Made by a program: the position numbers and the translations under genes
Assembly (NCBI RefSeq): GCF_021044685.1
Contig: NZ_CP088014.1
Location: forward strand, 4,202,001-4,266,000
Source of the DNA: Bradyrhizobium daqingense
GTDB lineage: Bacteria > Pseudomonadota > Alphaproteobacteria > Rhizobiales > Xanthobacteraceae
Direction: 5' to 3'
Length of the DNA: 64,000 nucleotides
Shown here: one piece after another, positions 55,145 through 64,000 of the stretch
Position numbering within the stretch: position 1 is the first letter of the stretch
Layout of the letters: every line of letters starts with the position of its first letter
Notes under the pieces: generated by a model
What the model saw: the letters and a program-made list of their open reading frames with translations, nothing else
Databases searched by the model: none
What the model was told of the DNA's origin: nothing

Positions 55145-55882
55145 TTGAAAAAGAGAAACGCAACCGTGGCCGTCATCGGCGCCGGAGACTTCATCGGCGG
55201 CGAGATCGCCAAAAAGTTCGCCGCAGAAGGCTTCACGGTCTTCGCCGGCCGTCGTAACGGTGAAAAATTGGCTCCGCTCGTCAGGGATATCGAGGCTGCC
55301 GGCGGAGAGATTCACGCGCGCTCGCTCGACGCTCGCAAGGAAGACGAAATCATCTCCTTCCTCAACGATGCGGACAAGCACGCGCCGCTGGAAGTCTGCA
55401 TCTTCAACATCGGGGCGAACGTCAATTTCCCAATTCTGGAAACCACAGAACGCGTTTTCCGCAAGGTCTGGGAAATGGCCTGCTATTCCGGCTTTCTGGC
55501 CGGTCGCGAGGCGGCCCGCCTCATGCTTCCGCGCGGGGGTGGCAACATCTTCTTTACCGGGGCGACCGCCTCGCTCCGAGGCGGCAGCGGCTATGCTGCT
55601 TTCGCAAGCGCCAAGTTTGGCCTTCGTGCGGTCGCGCAAGCCATGGCCCGCGAGCTTGGCCCGAAGAATATTCACGTCGCGCATCTCATCATCGATTCCG
55701 GCGTGGATACCGAGTGGGTTCGGCAACGCCGGCTGGAGGCTCTCGGGCCCACCGCGCTGGACGATCCGGATGCCTTGATGCCTCCGTCCTCCGTCGCAAC
55801 TTCCTATTGGCAGCTCTATCAGCAGCCGAGAAGCGCATGGACGTTCGAGCTGGAGATCCGTCCCTTCGGCGAGAAGTGGTAG
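55145..55882 (+). CDS. Atypical short-chain dehydrogenase, paralogue of the 52547 gene, Phe for catalytic Tyr
   Basis: A 245-residue protein from TTG 55145, with GGGAGGA just upstream. It resembles its divergent neighbour throughout: VIGAGDFIGGEIAKKF at the N-terminus, IFNIGANVNFPILETTERVF and GGSGYAAFASAKFGLRAVAQ. The YxxxK site again reads F-ASA-K. Both share the MARELGPKNIHV segment. Two such genes in one cluster suggest a heteromer or two similar steps; the role may be non-redox. Confidence 0.85.
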   Translation: MKKRNATVAVIGAGDFIGGEIAKKFAAEGFTVFAGRRNGEKLAPLVRDIEAAGGEIHARSLDARKEDEIISFLNDADKHAPLEVCIFNIGANVNFPILETTERVFRKVWEMACYSGFLAGREAARLMLPRGGGNIFFTGATASLRGGSGYAAFASAKFGLRAVAQAMARELGPKNIHVAHLIIDSGVDTEWVRQRRLEALGPTALDDPDALMPPSSVATSYWQLYQQPRSAWTFELEIRPFGEKW

Positions 55883-55896
55883 CGGAGCCTGCTGCG

Positions 55897-57078
<1,182 letters not shown>

Positions 57079-57101
57079 CCGCGGCGGATCGGGAGGATCG
57101 G

Positions 57102-58232
57102 ATGGATATTCAGTTCACGGAAGAGCAGGAATTGTTGCGATCCAGCGTCCAGCGCCTGCTGCGCGACCAGTACGACTTCGAGGCGCGGCGCAAGATTGTG
57201 GCAAGCGAGGAGGGCTTCAGCCGAAAGCAATGGGACGCTTTCGCCGAGCTCGGCCTGCTCGCTGCGCCGCTCTCCGAGGGCGCCGGCGGTCTCGGTGGCG
57301 GTCCGTTGTCGACCATGATCGTGATGCATGAGTTCGGCCGTCACCTCGTGGTCGAGCCGTTCGTCGAGACGGTGGTGCTGGCCGGCGGATTGATCGAGCA
57401 CGTGGGCACGCCGGAGCAGCAGCAGAGCTTCATCCCTGAAATCATCGACGGCTCGAAACTCTGGACGCTGGCCTGGACGGAGAAGGCATCGCGCTTCGAT
57501 CTTGCCAATGTCACGACGCGGGCGCGGCGCGAGGGCGGCGACTACATCCTGACCGGCGCGAAGACCATGGTGATCGCCGCACCCTGGGCCGACTATCTGA
57601 TCGTCTCGGCGCGGACCTCCGGCGACGATCGCGACCGCGGCGGCGTCAGCCTGTTCGTGGTCGATCGGCGCGCGACCGGCGTCGATCTCCAGAGCTTCAA
57701 GACCATCGACGGCCGCCGGGCTGCCGAGCTCGGCCTGCGCGAGGTCCGCGGGCAATTGCTGGGCGCAGAAGGCGAGGGTGTTGCCGGGCTGGAAGCCTGC
57801 CGTGACCGTGCCATCGGCGCGCTCTGCGCGGAAGCAGTCGGCGCCATCGGCGAGCTGAACTCGGCGACGCTGGAGTATTCGAAGACGCGCAAGCAGTTCG
57901 GCACCACCATCGGTTCCTTCCAGGTGCTGCAGCACCGAATGGTCGACATGTTCATCGCACATCAGGAGGCGCTTTCCCTGATGCAGCATCTGAGCCTGAG
58001 TCTCAGCGCTGGCGATGCCGGCCTGTCGCGGCTCGCCGCGGGTGCCAAATCGAAGATCGGCTATGCCGGCAAGTTCGTCGCCGACCAGGCGGTGCAGCTT
58101 CACGGCGGCATGGGAATGACCGACGAGCTTAACGTCGGGCACTATTTCAAGCGAATCTCCTCCATCAACATCCAGTTCGGCGATCCCGCGTTCCATGTGC
58201 TGCGTTACGCGCAGCTGGACGCGGCCGCGTAA
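57102..58232 (+). CDS. Acyl-CoA dehydrogenase, small-subunit type (PimD-like)
   Basis: A 376-residue member of the family with the N-terminal FTEEQELLRSSVQRLLRDQY, FAD-contacting SKTRKQFGTTIGSFQVLQHR and QLHGGMGMTDELNVGHYFKR. The usual catalytic glutamates are not seen at either known position (helix G reads CRDRAIGAL). Together with the preceding gene, 23 bases away, it probably forms an alpha2beta2 enzyme in which this subunit is structural. This reading of catalytic residues is by eye. Confidence 0.87.
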   Translation: MDIQFTEEQELLRSSVQRLLRDQYDFEARRKIVASEEGFSRKQWDAFAELGLLAAPLSEGAGGLGGGPLSTMIVMHEFGRHLVVEPFVETVVLAGGLIEHVGTPEQQQSFIPEIIDGSKLWTLAWTEKASRFDLANVTTRARREGGDYILTGAKTMVIAAPWADYLIVSARTSGDDRDRGGVSLFVVDRRATGVDLQSFKTIDGRRAAELGLREVRGQLLGAEGEGVAGLEACRDRAIGALCAEAVGAIGELNSATLEYSKTRKQFGTTIGSFQVLQHRMVDMFIAHQEALSLMQHLSLSLSAGDAGLSRLAAGAKSKIGYAGKFVADQAVQLHGGMGMTDELNVGHYFKRISSINIQFGDPAFHVLRYAQLDAAA

Positions 58233-58246
58233 GCAGCGAGGCAGGC

Positions 58247-59434
58247 ATGACCACTGAAGCAGTCATCGTTTCCACCGCCCGAACGGCCGTCGGCAAAGCG
58301 TATCGCGGCGCGCTCAACAACACGGACGGCCCCACCATGGCCGGGCACGTGATGGCCGAAGCCGTGAAGCGCGCCGGCATCGCGCCCGGAGAAGTAGAAG
58401 ACGTGGTCATGGGCTGCGCGATGCAGCAAGGCACCATGGTGATGAACGTGGCGCGCAAGGGTGCGATCCGCGCCGGCCTGCCCGTCACGGTGGCCGGCAC
58501 CACGATCGACCGGCAATGCGCGTCCGGCCTGCAGGCCATCGCGGTCGCCGCGCGCTCGGTGATATCAGACGGGGTCGAGGTCGCGATCGGCGGAGGCATC
58601 GAATCGATCAGCCTCGTGCAGAACGAGCACATGAACAAGTTTCACGCCGTCGACGACGAGCTGATGGCGATGAAGCCCGAAATGTACATGTCGATGCTCG
58701 ATACCGCCGAGGTCGTTGCCGAGCGCTACAAGATCGGCCGCGACAAGCAGGACGAATACAGCCTCGAGTGCCAACGCCGCGTCGGCGCTGCGTTACAGGC
58801 CGGCCGCTTCAACGACGAGATCGTGCCGTTCACGACCAGGATGGCGCTGTTCAACAAGGACACCAAGGAGGTCACCTACGAGAAGGTGACGCTCACAAAG
58901 GACGAAGGCCCGCGTCCCGAAACCACCGCGGAAGGCCTCGCCAAGATCAAGCCGGTGTTCGAGGGTAAGACGATCAGCGCAGGAAATGCCAGCCAGCTCT
59001 CGGACGGTGCCTCAGCCTGCGTGATCATGAGCGACAAGATTGCGGCCAGAAAGGGTCTCAAGCCGCTTGGCATTTTTCGTGGCTTCGTCGCTGCCGGCGT
59101 CGAGCCGGACGAGATGGGTGTCGGCCCGGTCGCCGCGATCCCGCGCCTGCTCAAGCGCCATAACCTCAAGATCGACGACATCGACCTCTGGGAGCTGAAC
59201 GAGGCCTATGCGGTGCAGGTGATCTATTGCCGCGACAAGCTCGGCATCGATCCGGACAAGCTCAACGTCAACGGCGGCTCGATCGCGATCGGTCATCCCT
59301 ACGGCATGACTGGGTCGCGGCTCACCGGCCATCTCCTGATCGAAGGCCGGCGGCGCAAGGCGAAATACGGCGTGGTGACCATGTGCATCGGTGGCGGCAT
59401 GGGCGCGGCGGGCTTGTTTGAAATCATCCACTGA
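58247..59434 (+). CDS. Thiolase (acetyl-CoA acyltransferase)
   Basis: A 395-residue thiolase with nucleophile Cys in DRQCASGLQAI, NEAYAVQV, GHPYGMTGSR and the second Cys in MCIGGGMGAAGLFEI. It starts 14 bases after the acyl-CoA dehydrogenase stop. The degradative position suggests thiolytic cleavage of a beta-ketoacyl-CoA at the end of a beta-oxidation round. Confidence 0.92.
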   Translation: MTTEAVIVSTARTAVGKAYRGALNNTDGPTMAGHVMAEAVKRAGIAPGEVEDVVMGCAMQQGTMVMNVARKGAIRAGLPVTVAGTTIDRQCASGLQAIAVAARSVISDGVEVAIGGGIESISLVQNEHMNKFHAVDDELMAMKPEMYMSMLDTAEVVAERYKIGRDKQDEYSLECQRRVGAALQAGRFNDEIVPFTTRMALFNKDTKEVTYEKVTLTKDEGPRPETTAEGLAKIKPVFEGKTISAGNASQLSDGASACVIMSDKIAARKGLKPLGIFRGFVAAGVEPDEMGVGPVAAIPRLLKRHNLKIDDIDLWELNEAYAVQVIYCRDKLGIDPDKLNVNGGSIAIGHPYGMTGSRLTGHLLIEGRRRKAKYGVVTMCIGGGMGAAGLFEIIH

Positions 59435-59455
59435 GCGGAAACGCGGGAGATATTC

Positions 59456-60469
59456 GTGAAGACAGCGATCACTGAACTGTTCGGCATCGAGCACCCGATC
59501 ATCCAGGGCGGAATGCACTATGTCGGCTTCGCCGAAATGGCGGCGGCCGTCTCCAACGCGGGCGGTCTCGGCTTGATCACGGGCCTGACGCAGAGAACGC
59601 CGGAACTGCTGGCCAAGGAGATCGCTCGCTGCCGCGACATGACGGACAAGCCGTTCGGCGTGAACCTGACATTCCTGCCGACCTTCAGCGCGCCGCCCTA
59701 TCCGGAGTACATCGCGGCCATCAGGGAGGGCGGCGTCAAGATCGTCGAAACCGCCGGGCGCAGCCCCGAACAGTACATGCCGGCCCTGAAGGCGGGCGGC
59801 ATCAAGGTGATCCACAAATGCACCTCCGTCCGGCATTCACTGAAGGCCGAGCAGATCGGCTGCGATGCCGTCAGCGTCGACGGCTTCGAGTGCGGCGGCC
59901 ATCCCGGCGAGGATGACATGCCGAACATGATCCTGTTGCCGCGCGCCGCGGAGGAACTGAGGATCCCGTTCGTTGCCTCGGGCGGCATGGCGGATGCGCG
60001 CAGCCTGGTTGCCGCCCTGGCGATGGGCGCAGCGGGCATGAACATGGGCACGCGCTTCATCGCCACCAAGGAAGCGCCGGTGCACGAGAACGTCAAGAAG
60101 GCGCTGGTCGCTGCGACGGAACTCGACACCAGGCTCGTGATGCGTGCGCTCCGGAATACAGAGCGGGTCCTGAACAACAAGGGCGTCGAGCAACTGCTCG
60201 AGATCGAGCGCGAGAAGGGCAAGAGCCTCAAGATCGAGGACATCCATGACCAGGTGGCGGGCGTCTATCCCAGGGTGATGATCGACGGCGACATGGATGC
60301 GGGCGCCTGGAGCTGCGGCATGGTCGTCGGGCTCATTCACGACATTCCGACCGTGAAGGAACTGATCGACCGCATCATGGCGGATGCGGAAAGACTCATC
60401 CGGCAGCGCCTGGCTGGTTTCCTCGACGGCGCCGGGCAGCGGCCGGCTGCGGCTCGGGCGATGGCTTAG
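59456..60469 (+). CDS. NMO/2-nitropropane dioxygenase-family flavoprotein
   Basis: A 337-residue FMN-binding TIM-barrel protein. Signatures are HPIIQGGMHYVGFAEMAAAV, SNAGGLGLITG, DGFECGGHPGEDDM and VASGGMADARSLVAALAMGA. Starts at GTG 59456 with CGGGAG upstream. Annotated homologues are nitronate monooxygenases, but relatives in CoA-linked ring degradation (for example IpdC of steroid catabolism) act as flavin-dependent CoA-thioester oxidoreductases, which would fit this context better. Confidence 0.85.
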   Translation: MKTAITELFGIEHPIIQGGMHYVGFAEMAAAVSNAGGLGLITGLTQRTPELLAKEIARCRDMTDKPFGVNLTFLPTFSAPPYPEYIAAIREGGVKIVETAGRSPEQYMPALKAGGIKVIHKCTSVRHSLKAEQIGCDAVSVDGFECGGHPGEDDMPNMILLPRAAEELRIPFVASGGMADARSLVAALAMGAAGMNMGTRFIATKEAPVHENVKKALVAATELDTRLVMRALRNTERVLNNKGVEQLLEIEREKGKSLKIEDIHDQVAGVYPRVMIDGDMDAGAWSCGMVVGLIHDIPTVKELIDRIMADAERLIRQRLAGFLDGAGQRPAAARAMA

Positions 60470-60595
60470 CCGGGAGGACATACCGCTTCCGAACGTTCTG
60501 ACGGAGGCTATGCGCACGCATGGTCATGCGTGCGTCGATCCTTGTTGAAGCTCGACGGGCCAGATTGACGGCCCTCGGCAGCCTCGGGGGCATTT

Positions 60596-61249
60596 ATGGA
60601 CCAGGCCGACTTCCACTACTACGAGCCTTCGAAAGGCCACGGGCTCCGGCATAACCCGTTCAATGCGATCATCGCGCCGCGCCCGATTGGTTGGATTTCG
60701 TCGCGCAATGCAGCCGGTCAATTGAACTTGGCGCCGTACAGTTTCTTCAACGCGTTCCTCTACGATCCTCCGATCATCGGATTTTCCTCGATTTCGTGGA
60801 AAGACACCGTCAAGTACGTCAGCGAGACGCGCGAATTCGTCTGGAATCTGGTCACCATGGATCTCGGCGAGCGCATGAACGTGACAGCGACGCCGCTCGA
60901 TCACGGCGTGAGCGAGTTCGAAGCAGCCGGTTTGACGCCGATACCGGGACGCCACGTTGCTGTGCCTCGGGTGGGCGAGAGCAGGGCCGCCATGGAATGC
61001 AAGGTCGTCGAGGTCTCTCAGCTGGCCAACGCACGCGGAGAAAAGGTCGAAGGATGGTTCGTGCTTGGTGAGGTCGTCGCAGTCTACATCGACAAAACGT
61101 TGATCGAGGACGGCGTCTACAACACGGCACTTGCGCGTCCCATTCTGCGCGCCGGCCGGGGTGGAGATTATCTCGAGGTCAGGACCGAGAACATGTTCGA
61201 GATGAAGCGCCCAGCGGGCAGCAGCAAGCCGGAATTCCACGGGACCTGA
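60596..61249 (+). CDS. FMN-binding split-barrel (flavin reductase-like) protein
   Basis: A 217-residue protein with the DIM6/NTAB flavin-binding start NPFNAIIAPRPIGWISSRNA, APYSFFNAF and DYLEVRTENMFEM at the end. Family members bind FMN and act as flavin reductases or flavin-dependent oxidoreductases. GGGGG precedes the ATG. It is 126 bases after the NMO-type gene and is the last gene in this direction; it may supply reduced flavin to an oxygenase not in the window. Confidence 0.85.
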   Translation: MDQADFHYYEPSKGHGLRHNPFNAIIAPRPIGWISSRNAAGQLNLAPYSFFNAFLYDPPIIGFSSISWKDTVKYVSETREFVWNLVTMDLGERMNVTATPLDHGVSEFEAAGLTPIPGRHVAVPRVGESRAAMECKVVEVSQLANARGEKVEGWFVLGEVVAVYIDKTLIEDGVYNTALARPILRAGRGGDYLEVRTENMFEMKRPAGSSKPEFHGT

Positions 61250-61376
61250 TTGGGCTGGAAACAGGGCTCAATTGTCGGGCCGGCCAGGCCTTGCCGCGTT
61301 TTGCCGACAGGCCTAAGCCCGACTTCGCAAAGCCGATGAGTGACTGAACGGAAACGCGTGCGGAGTCATACGCCCA

Positions 61377-62579
61377 TCAAGACCCCGGGCCCCGCGCGTA
61401 CAGGCCAAGAGCCAGCAGGGAAAACGCGCTCATCACGACGCCCAGCGCAAACATTGCTTCATGTGATACTGTGGCAGCAAGCCATACGCCGATTGCCGCG
61501 ATCATCATCTGCAAGAAACCCAGCAGCGCCGAGGCCGCGCCGGCTTTCTCGCCAAATGGAGACAACGCGCGCGCCGTGGCCAACGGACTGACAATGCCCA
61601 TGCCGAGGAGATATACGCTCATTGCGCCTAGAAAGGGCAAGAAAGTCGGGTTGATCAGCGAGATGAGCAGGATCGCAAGACTGCTGGCGGCCGTCGCGTA
61701 CAAACCTGCCCGGATCGGACGATCGAGCCCGTAGCGTGGTGCCAATCTTGTGGCAAGCATACCCGCGGCGAATACGATGAAGACGGTGCCGGCAAAGAAG
61801 AGCCCGAGCTGGATTGGCGTGAAGTGCAACGCTTCGATGAATAGGCGCGGCGCAGCGGAAAACATCGAGAACAAGCCGCCCATAGTGAGGCTCGAGGCGG
61901 CCGCGGGGGTAGCGAAGCGACGGTCTCCAATCAGACCGGCATAGGTCCTGCCGACGACAACTGGATTGAACGGCGTGCGGATCGAATTGTGAGTTTCGCC
62001 AAGAACGATGGCGTAGGCAACGGCGCCGACGGCGGCAAAGGCCGCGACCAGCGCGAATTCGGCGCGCCAGCCCAGGCTATGGTCGAGGGCGCCGCCAAGC
62101 AGCGGCGAGAACCCGGGAGCTGCGGACATCACGATCATGATGAGCGCCATCGCGCGTGCCAGTGCCGTGCCACTGAACATGTCGCGGGCGATGGCGCGAG
62201 ACAGCACTGACGTCGCGCAAGCACCTGTTGCCTGCACGACGCGGCCGATGAGGAGATTGGGCAGGTCGGTTGCCAGACCGCACCAAACGCTGCCGGCGAA
62301 GAACACGGCAAATCCGATCAGGACCGGCCACCGTCTTCCGTAGCGATCCGAAAGCGGTCCGACCAGGAGCTGGCCTAACCCGAACACTGCAAGAAACACG
62401 GTGATGGCGGACGTGACCTCCGCAGTCGTGACATTCAACGAGACCGCAATCTGCGGCAGAGACGGCAGCAAGATGTTGGTCGCAAGCGTTCCCATCGCGG
62501 CTAGCACGGAAAGAATCGCGATCGGCAGGACGCTGGAGCTAGGAATGTCCCGCGACGCGGTGTTCGTCATATCAGCCAT
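61377..62579 (-). CDS. MFS transporter, Bcr/CflA drug-efflux type
   Basis: A 400-residue inner-membrane protein with 12 predicted spans. Markers are ATNILLPSLPQIAVSL in span 1, the MFS motif GPLSDRYGRRWPVL after span 2 and VLSRAIARDMF. A second in-frame ATG lies three codons later. The Bcr/CflA group exports drugs and other small hydrophobic compounds; here it may export a pathway intermediate or an aromatic substrate. It is downstream of the thiolase gene on the same strand, 93 bases away. Confidence 0.9.
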   Translation of the reverse strand: MADMTNTASRDIPSSSVLPIAILSVLAAMGTLATNILLPSLPQIAVSLNVTTAEVTSAITVFLAVFGLGQLLVGPLSDRYGRRWPVLIGFAVFFAGSVWCGLATDLPNLLIGRVVQATGACATSVLSRAIARDMFSGTALARAMALIMIVMSAAPGFSPLLGGALDHSLGWRAEFALVAAFAAVGAVAYAIVLGETHNSIRTPFNPVVVGRTYAGLIGDRRFATPAAASSLTMGGLFSMFSAAPRLFIEALHFTPIQLGLFFAGTVFIVFAAGMLATRLAPRYGLDRPIRAGLYATAASSLAILLISLINPTFLPFLGAMSVYLLGMGIVSPLATARALSPFGEKAGAASALLGFLQMMIAAIGVWLAATVSHEAMFALGVVMSAFSLLALGLYARGPGS

Positions 62580-62672
62580 GGATATTCCTCGTCGCGGGGG
62601 ATGGGCAGATCAAGTGGCGAGTGACGCGGTTCGCGCCGCTCGCCGAGTCCGTCTCGTCCGTCAGCCGTGATA

Positions 62673-63869
62673 TCAGCGGACGACGCGCTCGATCGCGATG
62701 GCGGTAGCTTCGCCGCCGCCAATGCAGAGCGACGCGACGCCGCGCTTGAGGTTTTGCGCTTCGAGCGCGTGCAGCAGCGTCACGATCAGCCGCGCGCCGG
62801 TGGCGCCAATGGGATGACCTAGCGCGCAGGCGCCGCCGTTGACGTTCAGCTTTTCTCTGGGGATGCCGAGATCCTTCTGTGCCGCCATCGCGACGACGGC
62901 AAATGCCTCATTGATCTCGAACAGATCAACGTCGCCAACGCTCCAGCCGACCTTGTCCAATAGCTTGCGAATAGCGGGGATCGGGGCCGTCGTGAACCAT
63001 TGTGGCTCCTGACTGTGGGTGGCATGGCCCTTGATCTCGGCGAGCACCGGAAGGCCGTCGCGATCGGCGAGCGAGCGTTTCGCCAAGATGAGCGCCGCAG
63101 CGCCGTCAGCATTGGCGGATGAGGCGGCGGGCGTGATGGTGCCGTTGGCGCGGAACGCGGCTTTCAGCCCGGGGATTTTGGCGGGATCGACTTTGAGCGG
63201 ATGTTCGTCATTGGAGATGATCCGGAGCCCGGCCTTCTCGGTCAACGTGATTGGAGCAATCTCAGCCCTGAACGCGCCGCCTTCAACCGCCTTGCGGGCG
63301 CGGGTCAAGGTCTCGATCGCATAGTCGTCCTGGTCCTTGCGGGTGAATTGATAGGCCTCCGCCGTGGCCTCGCCAAAGTCCCCCATCGAGCGTCCGGTCT
63401 CGTAGGCGTCTTCCAACCCGTCCATCAGCATGTGGTCGATGATGCGGTCGTGGCCAGCGCGATAGCCGCCACGCGCCTTGGCCAGCAAATAGGGCGCATT
63501 GCTCATGCTCTCCATGCCGCCAGACAGAACGATCTCAGCGGAACCCGCATTGATGATATCGTGAGCCAGCATGGTGGCCTTCATGCCGGAGCCGCAGACC
63601 TTGTTGATGGTGGTGGCGCCGGTGGCATCCGGCAATTTGGCGCCGCGCGCGGCCTGGCGTGCCGGCGCCTGGCCCTGTCCGGCTGGCAACACGTTGCCCA
63701 TGAACACCTCGTCGATCCGCTCGGGCGCCAGTTTGGCTCGTTCGAGAGCAGATCCGATCACATGGGAGCCGAGCTTGTGGGCACTGAGTGGCGAGAGTTC
63801 GCCCATGAAGCGGCCGAGCGGCGTACGGGCTGCGGACAGGATGACGACGGGATCGGAAGCGGCGGCCAT
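62673..63869 (-). CDS. Acetyl-CoA C-acetyltransferase (thiolase)
   Basis: A 398-residue thiolase with nucleophile Cys in NKVCGSGMKA, NEAFAVVAMAA, GHPIGATGAR and C-terminal LCIGGGEATAIAIERVV. AGGAGA precedes the ATG by eight bases. It is divergent in sequence from the thiolase at 58247 and from phbA, so three thiolases are encoded in this window. A perfect 24-base inverted repeat sits just upstream and suggests its own regulator. Confidence 0.93.
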   Translation of the reverse strand: MAAASDPVVILSAARTPLGRFMGELSPLSAHKLGSHVIGSALERAKLAPERIDEVFMGNVLPAGQGQAPARQAARGAKLPDATGATTINKVCGSGMKATMLAHDIINAGSAEIVLSGGMESMSNAPYLLAKARGGYRAGHDRIIDHMLMDGLEDAYETGRSMGDFGEATAEAYQFTRKDQDDYAIETLTRARKAVEGGAFRAEIAPITLTEKAGLRIISNDEHPLKVDPAKIPGLKAAFRANGTITPAASSANADGAAALILAKRSLADRDGLPVLAEIKGHATHSQEPQWFTTAPIPAIRKLLDKVGWSVGDVDLFEINEAFAVVAMAAQKDLGIPREKLNVNGGACALGHPIGATGARLIVTLLHALEAQNLKRGVASLCIGGGEATAIAIERVVR

Positions 63870-63894
63870 GACGAATTCTCCTGTTGATCACTTC

Positions 63895-63918
63895 GTTATA
63901 TGACGATAGTCATATAAC
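63895..63918. promoter_or_regulatory. Perfect inverted repeat upstream of thiolase gene
   Basis: GTTATATGAC-GATA-GTCATATAAC has 10-base arms and a 4-base centre and lies 26 bases before the thiolase start. Its size and symmetry are typical of TetR- or MarR-family operators in fatty-acid or aromatic-acid pathways. No matching regulator is in the window; one may lie beyond its end. Confidence 0.65.
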
Positions 63919-64000
63919 ATGGGCGACGTTGCAATGAAATATTGCCGTCGCTCCAAAAGCGCGGTCCAGAAGCGCTGGTGGATGGGATCGGTCGAACAGC

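Overview
The window is GC-rich, densely coding chromosomal DNA from an alphaproteobacterium. Gene content (branched-chain-type ABC uptake, HppD, many CoA-linked catabolic genes, PHB and cytochrome bd genes) suggests Bradyrhizobium or a close relative; this is inference from gene families, since there is no rRNA or other marker. No tRNA, rRNA, CRISPR array or intact insertion sequence was seen.

Region 1 (1-19.7 kb) looks like an uptake and catabolism island for a nitrogen-containing organic compound of unknown identity. It holds a partial flavoprotein, an oligopeptide-type ABC transporter (with its two ATPases fused), an NCS1 nucleobase-type permease, a MarR regulator, a dihydroorotase-like amidohydrolase, a three-gene molybdenum hydroxylase whose Fe-S subunit is fused to a CoxG domain, a complete Liv-type ABC transporter and a small Rieske ferredoxin. 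Three sigma-54 type -24/-12 promoters can be read here. The two that flank the MarR gene each carry the same CGAAGC-AY-GCTTCG palindrome at or next to the predicted start of transcription.

Region 2 (19.7-26.2 kb) is a mixed stretch: an arylformamidase-like hydrolase with an Lrp regulator, a decayed flavoprotein next to an intact 2x[4Fe-4S] ferredoxin, a decayed ABC permease, hppD with a divergent Lrp regulator, and lipA.

Region 3 (26.2-48.8 kb) is a long co-directional block behind a strong sigma-54 promoter match: aceE-aceF-lpd (homodimeric-E1 pyruvate dehydrogenase with an extra lipoyl domain on E3), a TAXI binding protein, dctA, phbA, phbB, a frameshifted thioesterase, a phasin, maeB, ndh, cydAB and a DctB/DctD-like two-component system. 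It ends in remnants of phaC and an AraC regulator. The genes fit together as dicarboxylate uptake, malate to pyruvate, pyruvate to acetyl-CoA, then PHB as a carbon/electron sink, with NADH reoxidised by NDH-2 and a bd-type oxidase.

Region 4 (49-63.9 kb) is a CoA-dependent degradation cluster: HxlR regulator, hydroxychromene-carboxylate-isomerase-like protein, CaiB-type CoA transferase, GST, two related SDRs that lack the catalytic tyrosine, acyl-CoA ligase, a paired acyl-CoA dehydrogenase, two thiolases, an NMO-type flavoprotein, an FMN-binding split-barrel protein and an MFS exporter. Three 17-bp sites of the AGTTC-N7-GAACT type sit in its three promoter regions, two of them exactly between the -35 and -10 boxes. 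The substrate is unknown; a ring compound is the best guess.

Several genes carry single-base frameshifts or stops (phbA 3' end, thioesterase, phaC, AraC, ABC permease, flavoprotein). These may be real decay or sequence errors.
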